Origin: Verrucomicrobiota bacterium
GTDB lineage: Bacteria > Verrucomicrobiota > Verrucomicrobiia > Chthoniobacterales > UBA10450
DNA length: 6,719 nt
Direction: 5' to 3'
Assembly (NCBI GenBank): GCA_003219095.1
Contig: QHPM01000060.1
Coordinates: forward strand, 3,134 to 9,852
Part shown: in pieces, positions 1 through 6,357 of the stretch
Layout: each line of letters opens with the position of its first letter
Position numbering within the stretch: the first letter of the stretch is position 1
Position numbers and translations under genes: made by a program
Notes under the pieces: model-generated
Seen by the model: only the letters and a program-made list of their open reading frames with translations
What the model was told of the DNA's origin: nothing
The model's database searches: none

Positions 1-71
1 GCCCCATGTTTCAACAACTTCTCGCGCGGACGATCCTCCTCCGGCAGCTCGCGAATCTTGATCGCCGCCAT
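1..71 (-). CDS. radC: RadC family protein (UPF0758), N-terminal fragment
   Basis: The first 23 codons of a gene that runs out of the left edge are visible. They read MAAIKIRELPEEDRPREKLL and then KHG, which matches the conserved opening of RadC proteins (a short lead, then LPEEERPREKLL and a small hydrophobic tail). RadC proteins carry a helix-hairpin-helix region and a C-terminal JAB/MPN metalloprotease-like domain, both outside this window. The old DNA-repair assignment of the family is doubtful, so no function is claimed. The ATG at 71 lies 14 bases after the stop of the polyprenyl synthase, with a purine-rich GGGGCGAGG just upstream, so the two genes are probably co-transcribed. A GTG directly before the ATG is an alternative start. 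Only the very start is seen, so integrity cannot be judged. Confidence 0.8.
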   Translation of the reverse strand, partial: MAAIKIRELPEEDRPREKLLKHG

Positions 72-85
72 CACGCCTCGCCCCG

Positions 86-1058
86 TTAGGCCGCCTGCAC
101 GCGAAGCGATTGTAGCATCAGCCCAATGGTGTCGGCGAAAAGATGGAGCGATTCCAAGGCGCGCGATTCGGGCAGGTCTTCGAGTTGCGCCCGAGCCTGT
201 TGCGAACGCGCAACGCCGCTGGCAAGCGACTCGTCCATCGCAGCTGCGGCTGTCGTTTTTAACAGAAGACTGACCGAAGCGTAATCGCCCTCGAGAATAA
301 GCTGACAATAGCGCTCCTTCTCGATCGCTGAAGCATGATGCAATAATCGCAACATTGGGAGCGTCATCTTGCCCTTGCGCAAATCGGTGCCCAGCGTTTT
401 GCCCGTTGCGCTCTCGCGTCCCGCCAGGTCAATGCAGTCATCGTAAATCTGATAGGCGGCGCCGAGGTGACGTCCGAAATTTGCCAGCCCTTCGATCTGC
501 GGAGCAGGAGCGTTGTTCAGTTTCGCGCCCAGTTCGGCCGCAATCGCAAACAAGGTCGCGGTTTTTAGTTCAATGATCCGAAAATACTCCTCCACCGCCA
601 GGTGCAGATCGAAGCGTCGCTGCGTTTGAATGATCTCTCCGGTGCAGACGTCGCTCAAGCGCGTGCGCGAAAAGGGAATCGCCCAGGAGCACACTCAGTG
701 CATTGCCCCAACGGGCGTTCAAGGTTGGCTGGCTGCGACGGCGCTCAGCTTCATCCATGACGTCGTCGTGAACCAGTGTGGCGAGATGAATCAGCTCCAC
801 AATTACTGCCAGATCGATGTGCGCTTTTGTAACCGCACCGGTGGCAGCGCCGGATAGGAGAGCGACGAGCGGTCGCATCCGTTTGCCCCCGCTGTTCAGG
901 GCGTAGCTGATATAACCTTCAATCGCCGGATCGAATGCTTCCGTCTGGCGGCCAATGCGAGCTGAAACTTCGTCCAATTGTGGCTGCACCACTGACGCCA
1001 CTCGCGTCAACGGACTAATTTTTAACGGTGCCGCGGTCGAGCGCAGGGAAACTTCCAC
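86..1058 (-). pseudogene. Long-chain trans-polyprenyl diphosphate synthase, frame broken by an apparent internal deletion
   Basis: Trans-prenyltransferases of this family (ispB-like) add isopentenyl units to an allylic diphosphate to make quinone side chains. The upstream part starts at a GTG at 1058 and shows GGKRMRP (residues 57-63) and the first Asp-rich motif DDVMD (98-102). The residue five before that motif is Ala93, and a small residue there is typical of long-chain enzymes. The frame then holds as far as HALE (codon 135, ending at 654). The family sequence resumes in another frame from about 655 with SDVCTGEI, then KT, the second Asp-rich motif DDCID (nt 442-428) and GTDLRKGKMTLP, ending at the TAA at 86-88. 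Compared with E. coli IspB from memory, about 18-19 residues of the helix between GDSLFAHAL and TGEI are absent, so a simple one-base slip does not explain the break. The cause is either an assembly error or a real lesion. Both catalytic motifs survive, but on separate frames. Confidence 0.85.
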
Positions 1059-1135
1059 TATTTCAGAATAGAAGACCGGTTTTTAATGTCAAAGCTCCAA
1101 GCATGTTTCCCCGATTTGATTGGAGGGGCGGGCGC

Positions 1136-1180
1136 TGTCCCATCCCAAAATGTATGGGACGACACGGAGGTCGTTCCTCC
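1136..1180 (-). repeat. Overlapping palindromes upstream of the polyprenyl synthase
   Basis: The 134-bp gap between the lipoate-family gene and the polyprenyl synthase holds three short inverted repeats that overlap each other. They are GGAGG/CCTCC (1166-1170 with 1176-1180), ACGAC/GTCGT (1159-1163 with 1170-1174) and GTCCCAT/ATGGGAC (1137-1143 with 1154-1160). The first two share position 1170 and bases in their loops, and the last two share 1159-1160, so a transcript could not form all of them at once. There is no T-tract after any stem, so a standard terminator is not supported. A dispersed intergenic repeat is the likeliest reading, and a leader structure is possible. Nothing else recognisable lies in the gap. 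Confidence 0.5.
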
Positions 1181-1192
1181 AGACCCAATTAT

Positions 1193-1852
1193 TTAGCGGC
1201 GTCGCAGCCACGCATCGGTCGCATATTTGGTTGCTGCCAATTCCTCCGCCATGCTCAAAACAGCTACGTCAATTTCGGCGGCGATAATGCGGTTGCTCAA
1301 CAAATTCGCGAATGCGTTTCGAAACCGCTCCTCCAAATTTCCACGCTGGATGCTTCCTTGATGCAGTAATCCGCCCCGTGTTTTGCGCTGAGCTGCTCCC
1401 GCAATTTTACCGCTGCCTTCCATTAGGTCCGACACGACGGGATTGGCGAAACAAGCGTCGGAAATTTTCGTCGCTTCCTTCTGGACCAGGGCAGAAACGA
1501 TTCCAATTTCGCGCAGGGCGTTACCGAGAGCGAAATGCACCCGCTGATAAATTATTTTCGATGCTAATGCGAAAGCATCATCGTTTGATCCGATCATGAT
1601 CGAATAAGTCAGATCCTCGCCATGCGGCACAATACCGCCGCCTGTCCAGCGGCGAACTGTTGCCCGATTGCCCGCAATCTCGAGCGCCTCGCCAAACTTT
1701 ACGAAGTAACCGAAGGATACGGATGGCACGCTCCACCGATAAAATCGCAAAATCGCAGATCGCGCGGTACTCAGCAGGGCTTCGTCGATTGCCATGTTGA
1801 GCGGTCCGGAACGCGGCGTCGGATCGTCAATGACAATCAGTTCGGAAAACAC
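1193..1852 (-). CDS. Lipoate-protein ligase / octanoyltransferase family protein (BPL_LplA_LipB fold)
   Basis: Proteins of this family attach lipoate or octanoate to a lysine of the E2 and GcvH lipoyl domains. From a GTG at 1852 the product is 219 residues. Visible family signatures are the substrate-pocket motif RRWTGGG (67-73) followed by HGEDLTYS, then GSGKIAGAAQRK with the conserved Lys149, then LLHQGSI (163-168). A cysteine (Cys134) sits about 15 residues before the lysine, in a stretch resembling the catalytic-Cys region of LipM-type octanoyltransferases, so either activity is possible. The length fits the catalytic domain alone, and the C-terminal accessory domain of E. coli-type LplA is absent. 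The start overlaps the end of pyrF by 26 bp, which suggests coupled expression. I chose the GTG because the family homology begins at once with ELIVIDD, and an AGGA lies 11 bases upstream. The frame stays open upstream to 1930, but that stretch does not look like the family. Confidence 0.8.
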   Translation of the reverse strand: MFSELIVIDDPTPRSGPLNMAIDEALLSTARSAILRFYRWSVPSVSFGYFVKFGEALEIAGNRATVRRWTGGGIVPHGEDLTYSIMIGSNDDAFALASKIIYQRVHFALGNALREIGIVSALVQKEATKISDACFANPVVSDLMEGSGKIAGAAQRKTRGGLLHQGSIQRGNLEERFRNAFANLLSNRIIAAEIDVAVLSMAEELAATKYATDAWLRRR

Positions 1853-2546
1853 AGCTGTCGATTTCCTGAAGAATTTTCCTGGCTGCAATCGCTGGCTCCG
1901 GTGCAGCGGTGATCGGTCTCCCAACCACAAGATAGTCAGCGCCGGCGTTGATCGCCTCCGCAGGTGTCATGATGCGTTTCTGATCATGCTCTTCGCTCCC
2001 GCGCGGGCGAATTCCCGGGACGATCAGTTTCAGGCTTTCGCCAACTGCGTTTCGCAATGCGCCGATTTCCTGTGCGCCGGCAACAACGCCGCCGATGCCA
2101 CAATCCGCTCCGATTCCTGCCAGTCGAACGACTTGCCGCGAAACGTCCTCAACCATTCCGATTTCTCGCAATGTTTCGCTGTTGGCGCTAGTCAGCACCG
2201 TTACGCCCAGAAGTAACAAACCCTCAGGCGCGACCGCCACAGCGGCCCGTACCATCTCGCCACCGCCGCTGAGGTGAACCGTTAACATTTGTACGTCCAA
2301 GCCAACGACGGATTCAACGGTTCGTGCGACCGTGTTGGGAATATCGTGGAGTTTGAGATCCAGAAAAACGTTGGCGCCCGTTTCGCGAATGGCGCGCACG
2401 AGATCAGGTCCCTCGGCGCTGAAAAGTTGTAAACCGATTTTCATCCACCCCGCGAACGGGACCAGGGTCAGCGCGAGAGAGATCGCTTCCGCGCGAGTGC
2501 CGACATCAAGCGCGATAATTAGGCGATCGCGGCTGGAGGGTTTCAT
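1827..2546 (-). CDS. pyrF: Orotidine 5'-phosphate decarboxylase
   Basis: PyrF decarboxylates OMP to UMP, the last step of de novo pyrimidine synthesis, in the cytoplasm. The 239-residue product is the usual size for the bacterial enzyme. It begins RLIIALDV (Asp14), has MKIGLQLF (Lys36), and carries the catalytic signature DLKLHDIPNT with Asp63, Lys65 and Asp68. Phosphate-binding segments appear as IVPGIRP and YLVVGRPIT near the C-terminus. I chose the ATG at 2546 because homology starts a few residues later. A TTG at 2582 would extend the protein 12 residues into the divergent ispE and is unlikely. The ribosome binding site is weak (GACGAG directly before the ATG). The 3' end overlaps the lipoate-family gene by 26 bp. 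No defect is seen, and the assignment is secure. Confidence 0.95.
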   Translation of the reverse strand: MKPSSRDRLIIALDVGTRAEAISLALTLVPFAGWMKIGLQLFSAEGPDLVRAIRETGANVFLDLKLHDIPNTVARTVESVVGLDVQMLTVHLSGGGEMVRAAVAVAPEGLLLLGVTVLTSANSETLREIGMVEDVSRQVVRLAGIGADCGIGGVVAGAQEIGALRNAVGESLKLIVPGIRPRGSEEHDQKRIMTPAEAINAGADYLVVGRPITAAPEPAIAARKILQEIDSCVFRTDCH

Positions 2547-2576
2547 CTCGTCAATTTCGGCTAATTTGTGAGTACA

Positions 2577-3336
2577 ATGCAATGTATCGAAGAACCGGCA
2601 TACGCGAAGGTGAACCTTTTCCTGCGTGTACTACGCCGCCGGGAGGATGGCTTTCACGAAATTGAAACTTTTATCGTCCCAATCACGCTTTGCGATTCGC
2701 TTGAGCTCGAATCCGCCAATGCATTCGAATTTCGTTGTGATGAACCTGGCCTTGCCGGCGATGACAATTTGGTCGTTCGCGCGACCCGCTTGTTTTTTTC
2801 CGAGATAAATCGCGAGCCGAAAATTCGGCTTACGCTTCGCAAAAAAATTCCGCACAGTGCCGGGTTGGGTGGCGGTAGTAGCGACGCGGCCGCAGCCTTG
2901 CGCGCACTCAATCGCTTCTTCGATGCCGGGCTTTCAAGTCAAAAGCTAAGCACCCTGGCGGCGCAATTGGGTTCGGACGTTTCGTTTTTCTTGAATGAAA
3001 TTGCTGCAACGTGCCGTGGCCGAGGGGAGATCGTGACGCCATTCACGCTGGCAGGCTACGCGCGAGGTTGCGGGCGCGATCTATCAGTCGCAAAAATTCG
3101 GCGACATCACTTTTGTGAACGATTTGGAACGCGCAGTCTTCGAGAAATTTGTTTTTCTTGCGCAAGTGAAAGTATGGTTACTGAAGCAACCCGAAGTCGG
3201 TGCTGCGTTGATGTCGGGATCAGGGTCGACAATTTTTGCGGTGATGCGTCCGAAGATGAATGCCGACCTTGTCGAGAAGCGCGCAAAGTCCGAACTCGAT
3301 CCCGAATTGTGGTCCTGCTCGTGCGCGACAATCTGA
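2577..3336 (+). pseudogene. ispE: 4-diphosphocytidyl-2-C-methyl-D-erythritol kinase, frame broken by an apparent internal deletion
   Basis: IspE is the GHMP kinase that phosphorylates CDP-methylerythritol in the MEP pathway to isoprenoid precursors. Numbered from ATG 2577, the first part shows AYAKVNLFLRVL with the conserved Lys11, the ATP-binding loop GLGGGSSDAAAAL (96-108) and LGSDVSFF with catalytic Asp134. It stays in frame to GEIVTPF (about residue 156, nt 3044). The family sequence resumes one frame over at about 3046 with RWQATREV, then FVNDLERAVFEKF, LMSGSGSTIFAV and the stop at 3334-3336. The segment normally between these blocks (a hydrophobic LLLLKP-type strand and a GV.TP motif) is absent, about 18-22 residues. 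The in-frame continuation past 3050 does not resemble IspE. GTG 2568 is an alternative start; the ATG is preferred for a GAG four bases upstream. The gene diverges from pyrF. An assembly error is as likely as a real pseudogene. Confidence 0.88.
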
Positions 3337-3341
3337 TTCCG

Positions 3342-3395
3342 GGTAGCACACGCGTCTCGCGTGTCTGGCGAGCGCGTCCCGCGATCGCGAACTTT
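3342..3395 (+). repeat. Palindromic intergenic element, copy 1
   Basis: This 54-base unit begins six bases after the ispE stop. It starts GGTAGC, contains the perfect hairpin ACACGCG-TCT-CGCGTGT (3348-3364), then a second small hairpin CGCG-TCC-CGCG (3373-3383), and ends GAACTTT (3389-3395). A related copy lies 40 bases on in the opposite orientation, sharing the start, the main palindrome and the end. Hairpins with three-base loops and no T-tract suggest a REP-like dispersed element rather than a terminator. Dispersal elsewhere in the genome is inferred, not seen. Confidence 0.65.
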
Positions 3396-3434
3396 ACCCG
3401 TGCATTGAATGGCTTGAAGTAATGAACTCCAAAG

Positions 3435-3504
3435 AAAGTTCGTTTCGGCGAGACGCCGAAAGTCCGAGTCGGACTGGCGTAACACGCGAGACGCGTGCGT
3501 TACC
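3435..3504 (-). repeat. Palindromic intergenic element, copy 2, inverted
   Basis: Read on the minus strand, this 70-base unit starts GGTAAC, shares the 16-mer CACGCGTCTCGCGTGT with copy 1 (3482-3497 against 3349-3364) and ends GAACTTT (3441-3435). It contains three hairpins in a row, each with a three-base loop. On the plus strand these are TTTCGGCG-AGA-CGCCGAAA (3443-3461), GTCCG-AGT-CGGAC (3462-3474) and a stem built from GTAAC, ACGCG, AGA, CGCGT and GTTAC with a two-base bulge (3479-3503). The middle hairpin, about 15 bases, is absent from copy 1 and accounts for most of the length difference. Lying between converging ispE and sdhB, it may also help end transcription from either side, but no T-tract is present. 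Confidence 0.65.
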
Positions 3505-3537
3505 GGCGTCAGATCGTCGCGGCATTTGCGATCCGGC

Positions 3538-4293
3538 TCACTCCCCCGCGCTTCGCCGCAGCGTCGCAATCGCATATTCGCGATTGAGTTTGGCGATAAA
3601 ACTGGCGCTGATTTCCGCCGGGCACACTGCTTCGCATTCGTAGGTATTTGTGCAATTGCCGAAACCTTCTGCGTCCATCTGACGCACCATTTTTGTTACC
3701 CGTGAGGTCCGTTCCGGCGCGCCCTGCGGAAGAAAAGCGAGATGCGAAACCTTTGCGGCGGTGAAAAGCATGGCCGAGGCGTTCGGACAAGCCGCGGCAC
3801 AGGCTCCGCAACCGATGCAGGCGGCTGCTTCCATCGCCAGATCTGCGTTATGTTTTGGGACCGGAATTGAATTCGCTTCCGGTGCGGACCCGGCGCGCGC
3901 CGCGATGAAACCGCCAGCCTGCACGATGCGATCAAGTGCGCTCCGATCGATCACCAGATCGCGCACCAGCGGAAATGGTTTTGCTCGAAACGGCTCGACC
4001 GTAATTGTTTTGCCATCATCGAAAGATCGCATGTAAAGCTGGCAGGCGGCCGCGGGATGCTTCGGACCGTGCGCTTGTCCATTGATCGTTAGCGCGCAGG
4101 TACCGCAAATTCCTTCGCGGCAATCGGAATCGAAGGCAATCGGTCCTTCGCCGCGTTCTGTGAGCTCGTCGTTAATAATATCGAGCATTTCCAGGAACGA
4201 GGTGTCCGGCGAAATATCGCGCGCTTCATAATTCACCAGTCTCCCTTTGCTTTTGGGGTCCGCTTGCCGCCAAATTTTAAGCTTGAAGTTCAT
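3538..4293 (-). CDS. sdhB: Succinate dehydrogenase / fumarate reductase iron-sulfur subunit
   Basis: SdhB carries electrons from the FAD of SdhA through three iron-sulfur clusters to quinone at the membrane subunit. The 251-residue product has the N-terminal plant-ferredoxin-like domain with [2Fe-2S] ligands Cys58, Cys63, Cys66 (CREGICGTC) and Cys84. The C-terminal domain has CIGCGACAAACP (Cys159, 162, 165, 169) and CTNTYECEAVCP (Cys214, 220, 224). By analogy with E. coli, Cys159/162/165/224 bind [4Fe-4S] and Cys169/214/220 bind [3Fe-4S]. All ligands are present, including the third [2Fe-2S] Cys that is Asp in E. coli SdhB. The opening MNFKLKIWRQ is typical of the Bacteroidetes/Chlamydiae-type subunit, and the ATG at 4293 is the natural start although no clear ribosome binding site precedes it. 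It is the last gene of the sdhCAB operon, separated from sdhA by 133 bp that contain a mini-element. Confidence 0.96.
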   Translation of the reverse strand: MNFKLKIWRQADPKSKGRLVNYEARDISPDTSFLEMLDIINDELTERGEGPIAFDSDCREGICGTCALTINGQAHGPKHPAAACQLYMRSFDDGKTITVEPFRAKPFPLVRDLVIDRSALDRIVQAGGFIAARAGSAPEANSIPVPKHNADLAMEAAACIGCGACAAACPNASAMLFTAAKVSHLAFLPQGAPERTSRVTKMVRQMDAEGFGNCTNTYECEAVCPAEISASFIAKLNREYAIATLRRSAGE

Positions 4294-4311
4294 GGTCGCG
4301 ATAAACGACTC

Positions 4312-4411
4312 GCGTCATTCTGAGCCCCGAGTGTTCTCGGGGTCGAAGAAGCCCGCAGCGTTACCGTTAGGGTTTGATCGCGGGATTCCTGGACTGCGCG
4401 CGGGATGACGC
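4312..4411. repeat. Inverted-repeat mini-element between sdhA and sdhB
   Basis: About 100 bases are bounded by a perfect 7-bp inverted repeat, GCGTCAT (4312-4318) and ATGACGC (4405-4411), extendable with one mismatch. Inside is a hairpin CCCCGAG-TGTT-CTCGGGG (4325-4342). The ends CGTCATTCTGAG and GGGATGACG resemble a short dispersed repeat that I recall from many bacterial genomes, in intergenic DNA. It fills most of the 133-bp sdhA-sdhB gap, has no room for a transposase and no long open frame of its own. A non-autonomous MITE or REP-like sequence is the best reading. Target-site duplication could not be recognised. Confidence 0.6.
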
Positions 4412-4426
4412 AGTGGAAGCGGGTCG

Positions 4427-6355
4427 TCATTTATAACTCCGTTGGCTTAGATGCACCGCCTCAAAATGCAGCGGTTCACGATGCAGTTTCGGAGGCTCCA
4501 TGTTTCCGTTCCCTTGAAATTCCCAGGCAAAGACCGCGGCGAAATTTTCATCGTCACGCTGCGCTTCCCCATCGGGCGTTTGATGCTCTACGCGAAAATG
4601 TCCGCCGCACGATTCGTCCCGCTCGAGGGCATCGATGCACATCAATTCGGCGAATTCGAGAAAATCGGCGATGCGCCCGGCGCGTTCGAGCGATTGATTG
4701 TAGCTTTCGCCTTCACCGGGAACGCGCACGTTTTTCCAAAATTCGTCGCGGAGTTGCGGAATTTTTTCGAGCGCCTCGCGCAGACCTGTCGCAGTTCGTG
4801 CCATCCCGCATTTGTCCCAAAGGAGCAGACCCAGCTCACGATGGAACGAGGTCAGTGTACGGTCCCCATTTACCTCCAGCAATTTTCTCACGCGCGCGCG
4901 GACTTCGGATTCGACCCGCTTGAATTCCTCATGATCCGTCGCAGGTCGTTTTCCGATTTGTCCGGCCAGATAATTTGGCAAGGTGTAGGGCAAAACAAAA
5001 TAACCGTCAGCCAAACCTTGCATGAGCGCGCTCGCGCCGAGCCGGTTCGCGCCGTGATCGGAAAAATTCGCTTCCCCAATGACGTGCAGACCGGGAACGT
5101 TGCTCATCAAATTGTAATCGACCCATAACCCGCCCATGGTGTAATGCACCGCCGGATAAATCCGCATCGGTGTTTTGTAGGCGTCTTCCGCCGTAATCTT
5201 TTGGTAGATATCGAAAAGATTTCCGTAGCGCTCGCGAATGGTATCTTCGCCCAGACGGGCGATAGCGTCGGCAAAATCGAGATAAACACCGCGTCCGCCA
5301 GGTCCGACGCCGCGTCCTTCGTCGCATACTTCCTTGGCGGCGCGTGAGGCGATGTCCCGGGGCGCGAGATTTCCGAAACTCGGATATTTTCGCTCGAGGT
5401 AATAATCGCGGTCCGGATCTGGAATCGGATTTGGTGGTTTGGCGCAATCTTCAGTCCGTTTCGGCACCCAAACGCGTCCGTCGTTGCGCAGTGATTCAGA
5501 CATCAAAGTAAGTTTGGATTGATGCTGACTGGTTACTGGGATGCAGGTGGGATGAATTTGGGTGAAGCAAGGATTACCAAACAGGGCGCCGCGTTTGTAA
5601 GCGCGATACGTGGCGGTGACATTGCAACCGCGGGCATTGGTCGACAGAAAAAAAACATTGCCGTAACCGCCGGTGGCGAGAACAACAGCGTCCCCCGCAA
5701 AGGTCTGGATTTCCCCTGTGCAAAGGTCGCGGGTGATGATCCCCTTCGCATGACCATCAACCAAAACAAGGTCGAGCATCTCGGTTTGCGGAAACATTTT
5801 CACCGTGCCGAGCGCAATTTGGCGGCATAGTGCCTGATAGGCGCCGAGCAAAAGCTGCTGGCCGGTTTGGCCCCGAGCGTAAAACGTGCGTGAAACCTGC
5901 GCACCGCCGAAAGAGCGATTGGCGAGCAGCCCCCCATATTCACGTGCGAACGGCACACCCTGCTCGGTGCATTGATCGATGATGAGATTGCTGACTTCGG
6001 CCAGCCGGTAAACGTTTGCTTCTCGTGACCGGAAATCGCCGCCTTTGATCGTGTCGTAAAACAATCGGAACACGCTATCGCCGTCGTTCTGATAATTCTT
6101 GGCAGCGTTGATGCCGCCCTGCGCCGCGATGGAATGGGCGCGGCGTGGCGAATCCTGGTAACAAAAGCATTTCACCCGATAACCAAGCTCGCCAAGGGTG
6201 GCCGCGGCCGATCCGCCGGCCAGCCCCGACCCAACTACAATGATCTCGAATTTTCGGCGATTATTTGGGCTAACCAGACGTGAATTGTTCTTGTGGGTCC
6301 GCCATTTTTGCTCGAGCGGGCCGGGCGGAATTTTCCCTTCGAGTTTTCCGATCAT
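4427..6355 (-). CDS. sdhA: Succinate dehydrogenase / fumarate reductase flavoprotein subunit
   Basis: SdhA oxidises succinate to fumarate at a covalently bound FAD on the inner face of the membrane. The 642-residue product opens with a roughly 34-residue lead, then the Rossmann motif [12 protein letters not shown] (40-51). His74 in [11 protein letters not shown] matches the histidine that binds FAD. Active-site segments follow: HPTCIP (His268), PRDIASRA (Arg333, the expected proton-shuttle arginine) and HYTMGG (His404). The FAD-binding [14 protein letters not shown] starts at 427. The lead, the unbroken [21 protein letters not shown] block and the length place it with the Bacteroidetes/Chlamydiae/B. 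subtilis-like type that pairs with a single cytochrome b subunit, not the E. coli type. The ATG at 6355 lies two bases after the sdhC stop, so translation is probably coupled; there is no obvious separate ribosome binding site. The gene looks intact. Confidence 0.97.
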   Translation of the reverse strand: MIGKLEGKIPPGPLEQKWRTHKNNSRLVSPNNRRKFEIIVVGSGLAGGSAAATLGELGYRVKCFCYQDSPRRAHSIAAQGGINAAKNYQNDGDSVFRLFYDTIKGGDFRSREANVYRLAEVSNLIIDQCTEQGVPFAREYGGLLANRSFGGAQVSRTFYARGQTGQQLLLGAYQALCRQIALGTVKMFPQTEMLDLVLVDGHAKGIITRDLCTGEIQTFAGDAVVLATGGYGNVFFLSTNARGCNVTATYRAYKRGALFGNPCFTQIHPTCIPVTSQHQSKLTLMSESLRNDGRVWVPKRTEDCAKPPNPIPDPDRDYYLERKYPSFGNLAPRDIASRAAKEVCDEGRGVGPGGRGVYLDFADAIARLGEDTIRERYGNLFDIYQKITAEDAYKTPMRIYPAVHYTMGGLWVDYNLMSNVPGLHVIGEANFSDHGANRLGASALMQGLADGYFVLPYTLPNYLAGQIGKRPATDHEEFKRVESEVRARVRKLLEVNGDRTLTSFHRELGLLLWDKCGMARTATGLREALEKIPQLRDEFWKNVRVPGEGESYNQSLERAGRIADFLEFAELMCIDALERDESCGGHFRVEHQTPDGEAQRDDENFAAVFAWEFQGNGNMEPPKLHREPLHFEAVHLSQRSYK

Positions 6356-6357
6356 AA

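Noticed and set aside
640..670. Programmed ribosomal frameshifting as the explanation of the split polyprenyl synthase (and likewise ispE at 3045)
   Set aside because: There is no slippery heptamer at either junction, and a slip would not replace the missing conserved residues.
1827..1852. Fusion or frameshift between pyrF and the lipoate-family gene
   Set aside because: Both proteins have normal ends; this is an ordinary 26-bp overlap of neighbouring genes.
3380..3389. Palindrome CGCGATCGCG, containing the HIP1-like octamer GCGATCGC, also present at 2523-2530
   Set aside because: Two copies in 6.7 kb of CG-rich sequence are not enough to claim a HIP1-like repeat family; one lies inside pyrF coding sequence.
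3046..3422. In-frame extension of the first ispE frame to 3422
   Set aside because: Past 3044 this frame has no IspE similarity and ends in the repeat region; the real C-terminus is in the next frame and ends at 3336.
3443..3461. Rho-independent terminator for sdhB or ispE
   Set aside because: The stem is strong, but no run of T follows on either strand; it fits the palindromic element family better.
3084..3575. A 163-codon open frame on the minus strand across the 3' end of ispE and the gap
   Set aside because: It is antisense to the conserved C-terminal IspE motifs, and its remaining part translates the palindromic repeats.
4451..5128. A 225-codon open frame on the plus strand opposite the 3' end of sdhA
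   Set aside because: It is fully antisense to a strongly conserved gene, has no recognisable motif, and its open frame follows from codon bias on the other strand.
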